Of a stretch of DNA of 64,000 bases, positions 45,046 through 53,819 are shown one piece after another. Below the pieces are notes generated by a model. That model was not told the origin of the DNA, did not search any database, and saw only the letters and a program-made list of their open reading frames with translations. The position numbers were made by a program, and so were the translations under genes. Origin of the DNA: CATQGW01 sp965242565 (lineage in GTDB: Bacteria > Chloroflexota > Dehalococcoidia > Bin125); contig OZ251457.1 of the NCBI GenBank assembly GCA_965242565.1, forward strand, positions 248,001-312,000. Reading direction: 5' to 3'. Numbering within the stretch: the first letter of the stretch is position 1; every line of letters starts with the position of its first letter.

Positions 45046-46323
45046 ATGGTCACCGCCGAAGCGACATCGGCCGATGTGTTCGCCGAGCTCGAATCCGAAG
45101 TCCGCTCCTACTGCCGCGCCTGGCCCACCGTCTTCACCCGCGCCCAGGGCGCGCGGATCGAGGACGAATCAGGCCGCTCCTACATCGACTTCTTCGCCGG
45201 CGCCGGCGCGCTCAACTACGGACACAACCCGCCCCAAATGATCGCCGCCCTGATCGACTACCTGCAATCCGGCGGCATCCTCCACAGCCTCGACATGTCC
45301 ACCGCCGCCAAGCGCGACTTCCTGCTGCGCTTCGACGAGCTGATCCTCGCCCCGCGCGGCATGCGCTACCGCGTCCAGTTCCCCGGCCCCACCGGCGCAA
45401 ACGCCGTCGAAGCCGCGCTCAAGCTCGCCCGCAAGGTCACCGGACGCCGCACCGTCGTCTCCTTCACCAACGCCTTCCACGGCATGACGCTCGGCGCGCT
45501 CGCCGTCAGCGCCAACCCTTTCAAACGCGAGGGCGCAGGCGTCCCGCTTGAATACACCGCCACCGCCCCCTACGACGGCCAGCTGAACGGCCAACTGGGC
45601 GATGTCGACACCATCGAAACGCTCGACGCGATGCTGACCGACGACCCGGCCGCCGCCGTGATCGTGGAAACCGTGCAGGGCGAGGGCGGGCTGCACGCCG
45701 CGAGCGACGGCTGGCTGCAACGACTCGAAGAGTGCTGCCGACGCCACGGCGCGCTGCTGATCGTCGACGACATCCAGGCCGGCTGCGGGCGCACCGGCGC
45801 GTTCTTCTCCTTCGAGCCGTCCGGCATTTCGCCCGACATCATCACCCTCTCCAAATCGATCAGCGGCCTCGGCCTGCCGCTCGCGCTCACGCTGATCCGC
45901 CCCGATCTGGACATCTGGAAGCCCGGCGAGCACAACGGCACCTTCCGCGGCAACAACGCCGCCTTCGTCACCGCAACCGCCGCGCTGGAGCACTGGCGCG
46001 ACGACGCCCTCACACAGGCCCTTACACAGCCAGTCGAGCGCAAGGCAGCCCGCATCCGCGCCGAGCTCGAAGCCATCTGCGTCGAACAGGAACAACTGCG
46101 CGCCACCCCCCGCGGCCGCGGCCTCCTGCAAGGCCTGCACACCCCGCTCCCCAACCTCGCCAACCAAATCGCCGCGCAAGCCTTCACCCACGGCCTGCTG
46201 GTCGAAACCTCCGGCGCAGACGCCGACGTGGTCAAGCTGATGCCCCCCCTCACCATCAACGACGCCGACCTGGAGCAAGGCCTAAAAATCCTCCAAACCT
46301 CAGTCGCCGCCGCCCTCACCTAA
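45046..46323 (+). CDS. diaminobutyrate-2-oxoglutarate aminotransferase (EctB-like)
   Basis: 425 residues from ATG 45046. A longer open frame through the amine oxidase gene is a shadow. Class III PLP aminotransferase with EctB hallmarks: SYCRAWPTVFTRAQG, DFFAGAGALNYGHN, ETVQGEGGLH, DDIQAGCGRTGAFFSFE, the PLP lysine Lys270 in ITLSKSISG, and the substrate-site block WKPGEHNGTFRGNNAAF. EctB makes L-2,4-diaminobutyrate for ectoine, siderophores or diamines. EctA and EctC are not next to it, so ectoine synthesis cannot be claimed. The two amine oxidases upstream suggest an amine or diamine salvage role. This is an inference. Confidence 0.88.
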   Translation: MVTAEATSADVFAELESEVRSYCRAWPTVFTRAQGARIEDESGRSYIDFFAGAGALNYGHNPPQMIAALIDYLQSGGILHSLDMSTAAKRDFLLRFDELILAPRGMRYRVQFPGPTGANAVEAALKLARKVTGRRTVVSFTNAFHGMTLGALAVSANPFKREGAGVPLEYTATAPYDGQLNGQLGDVDTIETLDAMLTDDPAAAVIVETVQGEGGLHAASDGWLQRLEECCRRHGALLIVDDIQAGCGRTGAFFSFEPSGISPDIITLSKSISGLGLPLALTLIRPDLDIWKPGEHNGTFRGNNAAFVTATAALEHWRDDALTQALTQPVERKAARIRAELEAICVEQEQLRATPRGRGLLQGLHTPLPNLANQIAAQAFTHGLLVETSGADADVVKLMPPLTINDADLEQGLKILQTSVAAALT

Positions 46324-46344
46324 CCCCTCCTCACACCCCTCTCT

Positions 46345-46772
46345 CCCTCCCGCCCCACTTCTCCCGTCAAACCCGTCCCCTTTTCCCGTCAAACCCGTCC
46401 CCTTTTCCCGTCAAACCCGTCCCCTTTTCCCGTCAAACCCGTCCCCTTTTCCCGTCAAACCCACCTCCTTTTTCCCGTCATCCCGCCTCCTTTTTCCCGT
46501 CATTCCCGCCCCCGAGCGGGAATCTGCCCCATCCCGCCTCAAACGCCCGCGCCCCATCTCCGCCAGGCCCGCCCTCACCCTTCCATCATCCCACCCCAAC
46601 CCTCGCCAGCCGCCCCTCCGTCGCCCCCGACTTGATCGGGGGCCCAAACCCAACTCCGCTTGCAGCACAAGAGACCCGAACCCACCCCCAACGCCCGCCC
46701 GCAGACCATCCCGACACGCTGCACCGCCGAAGCCGTCGCATGGGTTCCCGCGCAAGGCGGGAACGACGGCAA
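46345..46772. repeat. 22-bp minisatellite followed by REP hairpin and a chimeric inverted-repeat element
   Basis: No gene is seen. A 22-bp unit (ACCCGTCCCCTTTTCCCGTC plus AA) is repeated about five times from roughly 46362 to 46465, then decays into TCATCCCGCCTCCTTTTTCC units that run directly into a REP hairpin at 46497-46525. A diverged inverted-repeat element follows (left end CCCCCGACTTGATCGGGGG at about 46619, right end GTTCCCGCGCAAGGCGGGAA at about 46744-46763), whose two ends no longer match, i.e. a chimera of two element types. Confidence 0.75.
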
Positions 46773-46778
46773 AGGAAC

Positions 46779-47330
46779 TCAGCCGAGCTCGTGAACGATC
46801 TCCTCAAGATGAGGATCCATCGCGTCCTTGAGCGCCGGGTAGAACGCGAGCATCCAGTCGCGGATTTCGTCAAGCCTCTCCTGCGGATCGTGGATGGTGC
46901 CATGCTCCAGCATCATGCCGATGAAGCGGTAGTACCTGGCCTTCGGGTGAGGCGATCTCGTAGTTGGATTCCACTGATTCACCTCGAAGCTGGGGTCGCG
47001 CAGCGCGAGATCGTGGTTAATCGCCGTCTCGCGGCGCTTGAGGTGGTCGAACACGCGCTTTGAACCGATCGGGTCGGGGATGCGAATCCACAGGTACACG
47101 AAGGGCCAGTGGCGATCTCTCGTGTTGGCACCCCAGAACCCGAAGTTGAAGCAGAGAGGCGCAAACTTCTGGGACTCGAAGCCACGGTCGTTGCCCGCCG
47201 GCATGACATTGAGCGTCCTCGGGCCTTCTCCTGCGTCCTTGAGCTCTCGAATGATCGGATCGAAGAACTCCTTGTACTGCGCGCGAACCGCTCGGAGCTC
47301 ATCCTGCATGCCGGGCTTCCGTCCTCTCAT
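46779..47330 (-). CDS. hypothetical protein, paralogue of 48621-49112
   Basis: 183 residues from ATG 47330 (ATG 47309 is also possible; the open frame extends further upstream without support). Shared blocks with the product at 48621 are a helical start (YKEFFDPIIRELKDAGEG), FGFW followed by an SVYLWI-like strand (FVYLWIRIPD), NQWNP, and a C-terminal helix PQERLDEIRDWMLAFYPALK then DPHLEEI. This suggests a small alpha/beta domain similar in style to domains found near restriction enzymes. I do not recognise the family. It is divergent to the secreted protein gene at 47558. The base composition is less extreme than the flanks. Confidence 0.65.
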   Translation of the reverse strand: MRGRKPGMQDELRAVRAQYKEFFDPIIRELKDAGEGPRTLNVMPAGNDRGFESQKFAPLCFNFGFWGANTRDRHWPFVYLWIRIPDPIGSKRVFDHLKRRETAINHDLALRDPSFEVNQWNPTTRSPHPKARYYRFIGMMLEHGTIHDPQERLDEIRDWMLAFYPALKDAMDPHLEEIVHELG

Positions 47331-47557
47331 GAGCGATGCCGATCCACCTGCCTGTGGGGATGGTTTCTCACCCGCGAACGCCCATTCGCCCGTGGCTGCT
47401 TTCGTGACTCGGTCACGTTCTCCGACTCCCCTGGCTAGCTTACACCGCGCGACTGCGGCTGCGAGTGGCGACAGGGATCGCTGTGGCATATCCTCGCATT
47501 GCTTGCCGAGATGCCGGCTCGCGTAAGCGACGCTGTCCACAGATCAAGGAAGAGCGC

Positions 47558-48523
47558 ATGCGCCACATCATGATGATCGGAATCGCGACGCTTGGGGCGC
47601 TCGCGCTCGCGGCCCTGATTGCGGCGAGTGCTCCTGCTTCAGCGCAGGATGATGGCGGCGGCTCACAGCTCGAACTGCGCGTGATTGCGCAACCGCTTGA
47701 GGACGGGCAGATCGAGTTCGGCATCGAATATCTCGGGGAGCAGATCCTGCCGACGGCGCGATATCTCACGCCGCGGCTGATCCGGCAGCGGCGCGGGCAG
47801 TGGTTGAGCAGCACGCCTGTTGAAGTCGTCGGCGATTCGCTGGCGCCGGCTGCGCTCAGCGCCGGCCCTGACGCCGACGAAGTCCTGTACCGCGATGTCG
47901 ACGGCCTGTGGGAGACGCGCGGCTTCGGCCGCGCGGTGGAAGTGGTGCGCGTCGCCGCGCAGCCGCTCGCGGATGGGCGGGTTGAGTTCGCGATCGAGCA
48001 CAACGGGGAGCGCATCCAGCCGGAGGCGCGCTACCTCACGCCGCCGCTGATCCGCGACCGGCAGGGTGATTGGCTGCGCAGTTCGCCGGTGTCGATCACT
48101 GCGGCCATCACGCCCGCGGAGCTTGTCAGGGCTGAGAGCACTCGGGCGGCTGCTGCAGGGTCGTTCTACGGCACTCCGGTTGATGTGGCCGCGATATGCG
48201 ACTTGTCTTCGGTGGACCTTCTGAGCGAGGTACCCGGCACATTCACTATCTTTAATCTGCGCGAATGGGAGGGGTATTCGCACCTCGCTCACCGCGTGAG
48301 ATCGACTCTCTGGACTGAGAACCAATCGCGCGGCGACGAGTGGATCATGATCCGCGCCAACGAAGACGATGATGTGTCCCGCAGAGAAAAGGTCCCCGCG
48401 ACCGCTTACGGGTTCCTCGTGCAAGATGTCCGGTGGCGGGCCCCGACGGTGTGGTGGGTGGCGGAGTTCACCTGCGGAGACAGCGATGAGCAGTCGGGCG
48501 GCGCGAGCCAGAACTTGAGCTGA
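47558..48523 (+). CDS. secreted protein with two ADGRVE-type repeats
   Basis: 321 residues from ATG 47558 (SD AAGGAAGAG). It has a signal peptide (ATLGALALAALIAASAPASAQ). Two copies of a roughly 53-residue module lie at about 38-90 and 118-170, each with the pattern (I/A)AQPLxDG(Q/R)(I/V)EF, then ARYLTPxLIRxRxGxWLxSxPV. The same module occurs once in the binding protein at 34494-35714. A C-terminal part (about 190-321) with FYGTPVDVAAICDLSS and VWWVAEFTCGD is unique here, and its two or more cysteines may form a disulfide. Unknown function, exported location inferred. Confidence 0.75.
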   Translation: MRHIMMIGIATLGALALAALIAASAPASAQDDGGGSQLELRVIAQPLEDGQIEFGIEYLGEQILPTARYLTPRLIRQRRGQWLSSTPVEVVGDSLAPAALSAGPDADEVLYRDVDGLWETRGFGRAVEVVRVAAQPLADGRVEFAIEHNGERIQPEARYLTPPLIRDRQGDWLRSSPVSITAAITPAELVRAESTRAAAAGSFYGTPVDVAAICDLSSVDLLSEVPGTFTIFNLREWEGYSHLAHRVRSTLWTENQSRGDEWIMIRANEDDDVSRREKVPATAYGFLVQDVRWRAPTVWWVAEFTCGDSDEQSGGASQNLS

Positions 48524-48577
48524 CGATCTTCCGCCAAGGCCGGCTCGGCGTATCGCCAGCGGGACGATGGCAGCTGT

Positions 48578-48597
48578 ATTCCTGTCTGCGCAGGAAT
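48578..48597. repeat. single small REP-like hairpin
   Basis: ATTCCTG, loop TCTGCG, CAGGAAT. It lies between the convergent genes at 47558 and 48621 and may end both transcripts. Confidence 0.6.
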
Positions 48598-48620
48598 GAG
48601 GGGCCTGCGGGGTCTTCGCG

Positions 48621-49112
48621 TCAAGGTAGTGTGCGCAGGATTTCCTTGAGGCGAGGGTCCAAGACCTCCTTAATACGCGGGAGGTATTCAAGCACCCACT
48701 CGCGGATCTCTTGAAGCCGCTCGGGCGGGCTATAGATGCCACCGGGTGTGGTGACCCCGACAGCCGCGTAACCCCAATCCCTGGCTTGCCAGGTGTCCGG
48801 GTTCCAGTGCGCGTTCGTCAGCGGTTCACCATCGCCCATCTCGGCGTCGATCTCGGCTTTGGAAGCGCGCAGCTGGCGGTAGATGTGCTGATTGCGACGT
48901 TTGTCCCGTGGCGCGTGGATCCACAGGTACACGCTGGCTAAGGACCTGTTATCTGGCCAGAAGCCGAAACGGTACGACAGGTACGGGAAGTCGGGGCTTT
49001 CGAAGACACGGTCGTTTTCGTACGGTTTGCCTGCCCGCCCTGGGAAACCGCCACGCCGCAGATCGTCCATCAGCGGCTTGAGGAATGCGTTGTACGCCTC
49101 CTTGTCGGACAT
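48621..49112 (-). CDS. hypothetical protein, paralogue of 46779-47330
   Basis: 163 residues, start ATG 49112 directly after the amidohydrolase gene on the same strand (7-nt gap), so probably in its operon. Shared with its paralogue: YNAFLKPLMDDLRRGG, YRFGFW, ASVYLWIHAPRDKRRN, AHWNPDTW and PERLQEIREWVLEYLPRIKE. Compact length suggests this is the complete domain. No catalytic motif is recognised. The two paralogues flank the secreted protein gene at 47558, so the segment may have arisen by local duplication. Confidence 0.7.
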   Translation of the reverse strand: MSDKEAYNAFLKPLMDDLRRGGFPGRAGKPYENDRVFESPDFPYLSYRFGFWPDNRSLASVYLWIHAPRDKRRNQHIYRQLRASKAEIDAEMGDGEPLTNAHWNPDTWQARDWGYAAVGVTTPGGIYSPPERLQEIREWVLEYLPRIKEVLDPRLKEILRTLP

Positions 49113-49119
49113 GTCGCAG

Positions 49120-50301
49120 CTACACCTCGTGGTGGTAAATTCGCGCCGCGTTGCGCTGGAGGACGTTGAGCAGGTCTTCCTCAGGCAGCACGCTGAGCAC
49201 CTCTTCGACGTGCTGCTTGGGGTTGCGGGCGATGGAGTTGGGGCCCGGCGAGATGCTCGTCGGGTGCGGGAAGTCGGTCTCGAAGAGGAAGTTCTCCGAG
49301 CCCCACTGGTCGATCGCCTTGAGCGCGCTGGCTTCCTCGAACCAGAAGCAGCCGTAGCACTGGCGGCGGAAGTACTCGCTGGGCAGCAGGTCCATCTCGG
49401 GGTGCTCTTCGCGGCAGCCGCTGTTGAGCCACTGCCAGTCCATCGCTTCGAGCAGGTAGGGGATCCAGCCGACGCCGGATTCGACGGAGACGAAGTTGAC
49501 GCCGGGGAAGCGGTGGCACATGCCGGAGAGGATTACGTCGAGGATGGCGTTGGAGTTGTCGAGGAAGAGCTTGACGGTGCTCTTGGCGTAGGCGGCCTGG
49601 CGGCCGTTGTCGACGGTGATGTCGCGCAGTTGGGTGAGGTCGCCGGAGCCGATGTGGAAGTTGATCGAGAGGCCGAGGTCCTGGGCCTGGTGCCAGAGCG
49701 GGTCCCAGTGCGACTCGGTCAGGCGGGGCATGCCGAAGACATGCGGCTGGTTGGTCATCAGCACGCCCTTGTGGCCGAGGCCGTGGGCGCGCTGCATCTC
49801 GTCGACGCAGGCCTGCACATCCCAGAACGGCATCGCCATGATCGGGATGAAGCGGTCGCGGTCGACGCTGGTCCACTCGACGAGGAAGTCGTTGTAGGCG
49901 CGCACGCAGTCGAGCCGCAGTTCTTCGTCGGTCAGGGTCAGGAAGTTGCCGCTGCCGAAGCCGCCGACGTTGGGGTAGACGACCTGGGCGTACATGCCGT
50001 ATTCGTCCATCCGCTCGAGCCGCTCGCGGATCTCCCAGGAGCCGTGGTCGGCCTCTTGCAGGCTGGGCGGGTGGTCGGGCGGCGGGGACTTCCAGCCAGC
50101 CATCGCGGCGCCGGCGGTGGGCATGAACTTCTTGCCGCCCATCACCCAGCGGTCCTCGTTGATCTCGTCGTCGAAGACGACATGGGGCACGAGATCGCCC
50201 CACTTCTTGGTGGAGATGCGGTTGATCCAGAGGTCTTCGGGTTCGGAGACATGGGTGTCGGAGTCGATCACTTTGATCCGGTCGCAAATCATCTCGGCCA
50301 T
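49120..50301 (-). CDS. amidohydrolase 2 family (TIM-barrel metal-dependent hydrolase)
   Basis: 393 residues. The start VIDSDTHVSEPEDLW carries the Asp-x-Asp-x-His-like metal site typical of this subgroup of amidohydrolase-related decarboxylases and hydrolases. Later blocks FLFETDFPHPTSISPGP (metal Asp) and VESGVGWIPYLLEAMDWQW are also family marks. Members decarboxylate or hydrolyse aromatic and cyclic compounds. Related proteins are expanded in some Chloroflexota and actinobacteria that degrade recalcitrant organics. A short unknown gene follows on the same strand. Substrate unknown. Confidence 0.88.
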   Translation of the reverse strand: MAEMICDRIKVIDSDTHVSEPEDLWINRISTKKWGDLVPHVVFDDEINEDRWVMGGKKFMPTAGAAMAGWKSPPPDHPPSLQEADHGSWEIRERLERMDEYGMYAQVVYPNVGGFGSGNFLTLTDEELRLDCVRAYNDFLVEWTSVDRDRFIPIMAMPFWDVQACVDEMQRAHGLGHKGVLMTNQPHVFGMPRLTESHWDPLWHQAQDLGLSINFHIGSGDLTQLRDITVDNGRQAAYAKSTVKLFLDNSNAILDVILSGMCHRFPGVNFVSVESGVGWIPYLLEAMDWQWLNSGCREEHPEMDLLPSEYFRRQCYGCFWFEEASALKAIDQWGSENFLFETDFPHPTSISPGPNSIARNPKQHVEEVLSVLPEEDLLNVLQRNAARIYHHEV

Positions 50302-50440
50302 TGGGAAACCTCGCTTTGTTCGCGGCGGCGCGCGGGCCGCCTGCCGTCAATGCGGCAAAGATAGCACTTCTGGCAAGGGACCGCGCGGGATGCGCTAGGC
50401 TGCCGTTAGTTCACCATCTCGAAGCATTGCCGGACGCCCG

Positions 50441-52522
50441 ATGAGCCACGTTGCCGCAGCCGAGACAGACGCTCCGTCCAGCGCGCCGGGGGCGGCGGAG
50501 ATCGACGAGGAGCGCCCGCTGGGGATGGATTTGCCGCGCCGCGTCAAGGCGCTGGTGATGGCGGGCTCGGCGCTGGCGATGTTTCTGGCCGCGCTGGAGC
50601 AGAGCATTGTCAATCCGGCGATGCCGCGGATCGTCTCGGAGTTGGGCGGGCTGGAGCTCTATCCGTGGCTGGTGCAGGGGTTCGTGATCGCGCAGATCAC
50701 GGCGATTCCGGCGGCGGGCGCGCTGAGCGACTCGCTGGGGCGCAAGCCGCTGCTGCTGGCCGGGCTGCTGATCTTCCTGGGCGGCAGCGCGGGCTGCGGG
50801 GCGGCCAACGACATCTACATGCTGATCGCGTTCCGCGCGTTGCAGGGCGTGGGCGCGGGCGTGCTGATGATGGCGACGTTCTCGGTGATCGGCGACCTCT
50901 TCCCGCCCTCGGAGCGGGGCAAGTTTATGGGGCTGTTCGCGGCGGTGTTCGCGCTCTCGAGCGTGATCGGCGCGCCGCTGGGCGGGGTGCTGACCGAGCA
51001 GCTGTCCTGGCGCTGGGTGTTCTGGGCGATGTTCGTGGTGGGGCCGCCGGCGCTGCTGGTGATCGCCTGGAAGATGCCCTGGCTGCGGCCGCAGCGGCAG
51101 GGACCGCTGCAGTTCGACTGGCTGGGGATGGCGGCGCTGCTGCCGATGCTGATCGGCCTGACGATGGCGTTCAGCCTGACCGGCTCGAGCGGCTGGACGA
51201 GCCCGCTGGTGCTGGCGCTGTTCGCGGTGTCGGGCGTCTCGCTGGTGCTGTTCATCGCCGCCGAGCGGCGCGCGGCTGCGCCGATCGTGCCGCTGCACCT
51301 GTTCCGGATCAACACGGTGGCGAGCGTGGCGATTGCGATGTTCGTGATCGGCGTGGGGATGATGGGCGCGATGGTCTACTTGCAGGTCTTCCTGCAGGTG
51401 GGGCTGGGCGCGCCGCCGACGACCGCGGGGATGATGATGATCCCGATGATCGTGACGGGGATGGTGTTCGCGGTGGTCTGCGGGCAGATCATGTCGCGCA
51501 CGGGGCGCTACAAGTTTCTGGCGGTGACGGGTTCGCTGCTGATGGTGGCGGGGATGGCGCTGCTGGCGACGATGACGCGCGAGACGCTGGTGTTCAGCGG
51601 AGTGCTGCCGCGCCTGTTCGTGTTTGGCGTGGGGATGGGGATGATGATGCCGGTGCTGTCGCTGGCGGCGCAGAACGCCACGCCGCAGCGCTATCTGGGC
51701 CGCATTTCGGGCTTCACGCAGTTTTTCCAGCTGACGGGCGGCGCGGTGGGGATCGGGATCATCGGCGCGCTGTTCAACGCGCGGCTGTCGGACGGGTTGC
51801 AGGCGGCGCTGCCGGCCGATCTGGTCGATGTGGTGCTGCCGGAGAAGCTGGTGGATCCCGATTTTCGCTCCGACATGATCGCCTCGATCGGGGCAACGCT
51901 GTGGGAGACGGTGGAGCCGGCGGTGCAGGGCGTGGTGGCGGGCGCGATCACAGACAATTTCCTGATGGTGCTGGGCATTTTGGGCTTCGCGGTGCTGGTG
52001 ATTCTGCGAATGCGCGAAGTGCCGCTGCGGACGGGCGAGGAAGGCCGCATCGCGGCGGCGGCGCAAGCGGCCGAGGAGCCGCCGCCTGCGCCGGCTCCGG
52101 TTGCCGAGCCGATCGCTGCGGTGGTTGAGACCTCGCCGCAGCCCATTGCGAACGGTGCGACGGTTGAACCTGTGCCGGTTTCCGTCCCGCCGCCCGGCGT
52201 GATTGAGGAGCCGATCGCGCCGCCCGCGCCTGTTCAGCTCGAAGTATCCGTCCCCGTTCCCAACGGTGCCGGGCCGATGCCCAACGGCGCTCAGCCGCGC
52301 GCCGCGCAGTGGGCGCCGAGCGGCCGAGGGGTTGCGGCGGCCGCCTTTGTCGGCGCGAGCCTCGGCATCGCGCTGTCCTACGCCTGGTCGGGCAACAGGT
52401 CGGGCAACGGCCGACACAACGGCCGAGCGGGTAGCCAGTGGACGGCGGCGCGGCAGCGGGCGGCGGAGTGGATTACGCCTCGCCGAACTCTGCACGCACG
52501 GCCGCGAACGCCTCGTCGCTAG
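50441..52522 (+). CDS. MFS transporter, DHA2 (EmrB/QacA) family, with long C-terminal tail
   Basis: 693 residues. About 14 membrane helices (residues about 40-525) identify the DHA2 drug:proton antiporter family. Motifs: ALEQSIVNPAMPRIVSELGG in helix 1, ALSDSLGRKPLLLAG (motif A), GAPLGGVLTEQLSWRWVFW (motif C). A 160-residue Pro/Ala/Val-rich cytoplasmic-like tail (PPPAPAPVAEPIAAVVE) follows, with another short hydrophobic stretch near AAAAFVGASLGIALSYAW, unusual for the family. The last 50 nt overlap the convergent aminotransferase gene. The exported compound is unknown. Confidence 0.88.
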   Translation: MSHVAAAETDAPSSAPGAAEIDEERPLGMDLPRRVKALVMAGSALAMFLAALEQSIVNPAMPRIVSELGGLELYPWLVQGFVIAQITAIPAAGALSDSLGRKPLLLAGLLIFLGGSAGCGAANDIYMLIAFRALQGVGAGVLMMATFSVIGDLFPPSERGKFMGLFAAVFALSSVIGAPLGGVLTEQLSWRWVFWAMFVVGPPALLVIAWKMPWLRPQRQGPLQFDWLGMAALLPMLIGLTMAFSLTGSSGWTSPLVLALFAVSGVSLVLFIAAERRAAAPIVPLHLFRINTVASVAIAMFVIGVGMMGAMVYLQVFLQVGLGAPPTTAGMMMIPMIVTGMVFAVVCGQIMSRTGRYKFLAVTGSLLMVAGMALLATMTRETLVFSGVLPRLFVFGVGMGMMMPVLSLAAQNATPQRYLGRISGFTQFFQLTGGAVGIGIIGALFNARLSDGLQAALPADLVDVVLPEKLVDPDFRSDMIASIGATLWETVEPAVQGVVAGAITDNFLMVLGILGFAVLVILRMREVPLRTGEEGRIAAAAQAAEEPPPAPAPVAEPIAAVVETSPQPIANGATVEPVPVSVPPPGVIEEPIAPPAPVQLEVSVPVPNGAGPMPNGAQPRAAQWAPSGRGVAAAAFVGASLGIALSYAWSGNRSGNGRHNGRAGSQWTAARQRAAEWITPRRTLHARPRTPRR

Positions 52523-53765
52523 CCGCCACCGTCTCGTCCACATCCTCCTCCGTCAGCGCCGCGCTGAGGAAGCCGTTGTGGAACGGGTGCATGTAGACGC
52601 CGCGCTCGGCCAGCTCGGCGCTGAAGGTGGTGCTGCGGAGCTTCTTGAGGCTGGTGAAGAGGTCCGCGCCCGGCTCGATCTTGTCGTCCTCGAAGATCAT
52701 CAGCGGCATCTCGACCGGCCCCGTCTGGCGGATGCCGACGCCGTGCGCCTCCGCGCGGTCGGCCAGACCGGTGCGCAGCCGCTCGCCCATCGCGTGGATG
52801 TGGGCGATGCCGCTCGTCTCCTGCAGTGTGGTGATGGTGGTGATCGCGGCGGCCATCGGGCCGCTCGAGTACCAGTAGGAGCCGGTCGCCATCACCCGTC
52901 CGATCGTCTCCGCCAGGCTGTCGCGCCCCAGCAGCGCCGAGATCGGATAGCCGTTGCCGATCGCCTTGCAGTAGGCGCTCAGGTCCGGATCCACGCCCAG
53001 CGGGGCCCAGCTGCCGCGGATGTCGAGCCGGAAGCCGCCGCGCACGTCGTCGAGAATCAGCACCGCGTCGTGTGCGTCGCAGAGGTCCCGTACACCCTGC
53101 GCGAACTCCTGCGTGGGCATCTCCTGATCGACGAACACATCGTGGCGGAAGGCCGAGACCATCAGCCCGGCGAAATCGCCGTCGGCGGCGTCGATCGCCG
53201 CGCGGACGGAGGCGAGGTCGTTGTACTTGTACTCCAGCGTGCCGTCGGCGAGCGAGCCGCGCTCGATGCCCATCCAGGTCGGCGCGGAGCCGTGGTACGC
53301 GCCGTTGGCGCGCAGGATCGTGCCGCGCCCCGTCGCCGCGCGCGCCACCGTCGCCGCGTAGACGGTTGCGTCGGTGCCGTTCTTGGCGAACCATGCCCAG
53401 TCGGCCCAGGGGGTGATTTCGACGAGCAGTTCGGCGAGCTCGACCATCTTCTCGCCCGGACCGTTGAGGCAGTCGCTCCGCTCGAGCTCGGCCGCGGCGG
53501 CGCGATCGACGCTGGGGTGCGCGTGGCCGAGCAGGATCGGGCCGTAGGAGCAGAGGTAGTCGATGTATTCGTTGCCGTCGACGTCCCAGATGCGCGCGCC
53601 GTCGCCGCGACTGAAGAACTGGGGGAAATTGTCCGGCAGCAGAGCGGCGTTCTGGTGGCCGTACATCCCGTTGGGGATCACGGCGGCAGCGCGTTCGCGC
53701 AGCGCGGCGTCGGTCGTGTGGGGGCGGTTCGTGGCGTCGGGGGCGGCGTGCGTCATAAGTGACAT
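52473..53765 (-). CDS. class III aminotransferase, glutamate-1-semialdehyde aminomutase-like
   Basis: 430 residues (ATG 53765, or ATG 53756 3 codons in). PLP fold-type I. IWDVDGNEYIDYLCSYGPIL and FAKNGTDATVYAATVAR resemble HemL-type enzymes (the NGTDA block instead of SGTEA), ILDDVRGGFRLD holds the Asp contacting PLP, and the Lys lies in YCKAIGNGYPISALLG. Rather than tetrapyrrole synthesis, such paralogues usually serve secondary or catabolic transamination. The 3' end overlaps the MFS gene by 50 nt. Only 54 nt separate its start from the divergent flavoprotein gene, implying a shared regulatory region. Confidence 0.86.
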   Translation of the reverse strand: MSLMTHAAPDATNRPHTTDAALRERAAAVIPNGMYGHQNAALLPDNFPQFFSRGDGARIWDVDGNEYIDYLCSYGPILLGHAHPSVDRAAAAELERSDCLNGPGEKMVELAELLVEITPWADWAWFAKNGTDATVYAATVARAATGRGTILRANGAYHGSAPTWMGIERGSLADGTLEYKYNDLASVRAAIDAADGDFAGLMVSAFRHDVFVDQEMPTQEFAQGVRDLCDAHDAVLILDDVRGGFRLDIRGSWAPLGVDPDLSAYCKAIGNGYPISALLGRDSLAETIGRVMATGSYWYSSGPMAAAITTITTLQETSGIAHIHAMGERLRTGLADRAEAHGVGIRQTGPVEMPLMIFEDDKIEPGADLFTSLKKLRSTTFSAELAERGVYMHPFHNGFLSAALTEEDVDETVAASDEAFAAVRAEFGEA

Positions 53766-53819
53766 CCGATCGTGCGATCATTGCGTGCAGGCGTAGTCTA
53801 AACCGCGCCGCGTCGTACA

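Noticed and set aside
46362..46465. 22-bp direct repeats as a CRISPR array
   Set aside because: Units are contiguous with no unique spacers and there are no cas genes nearby.
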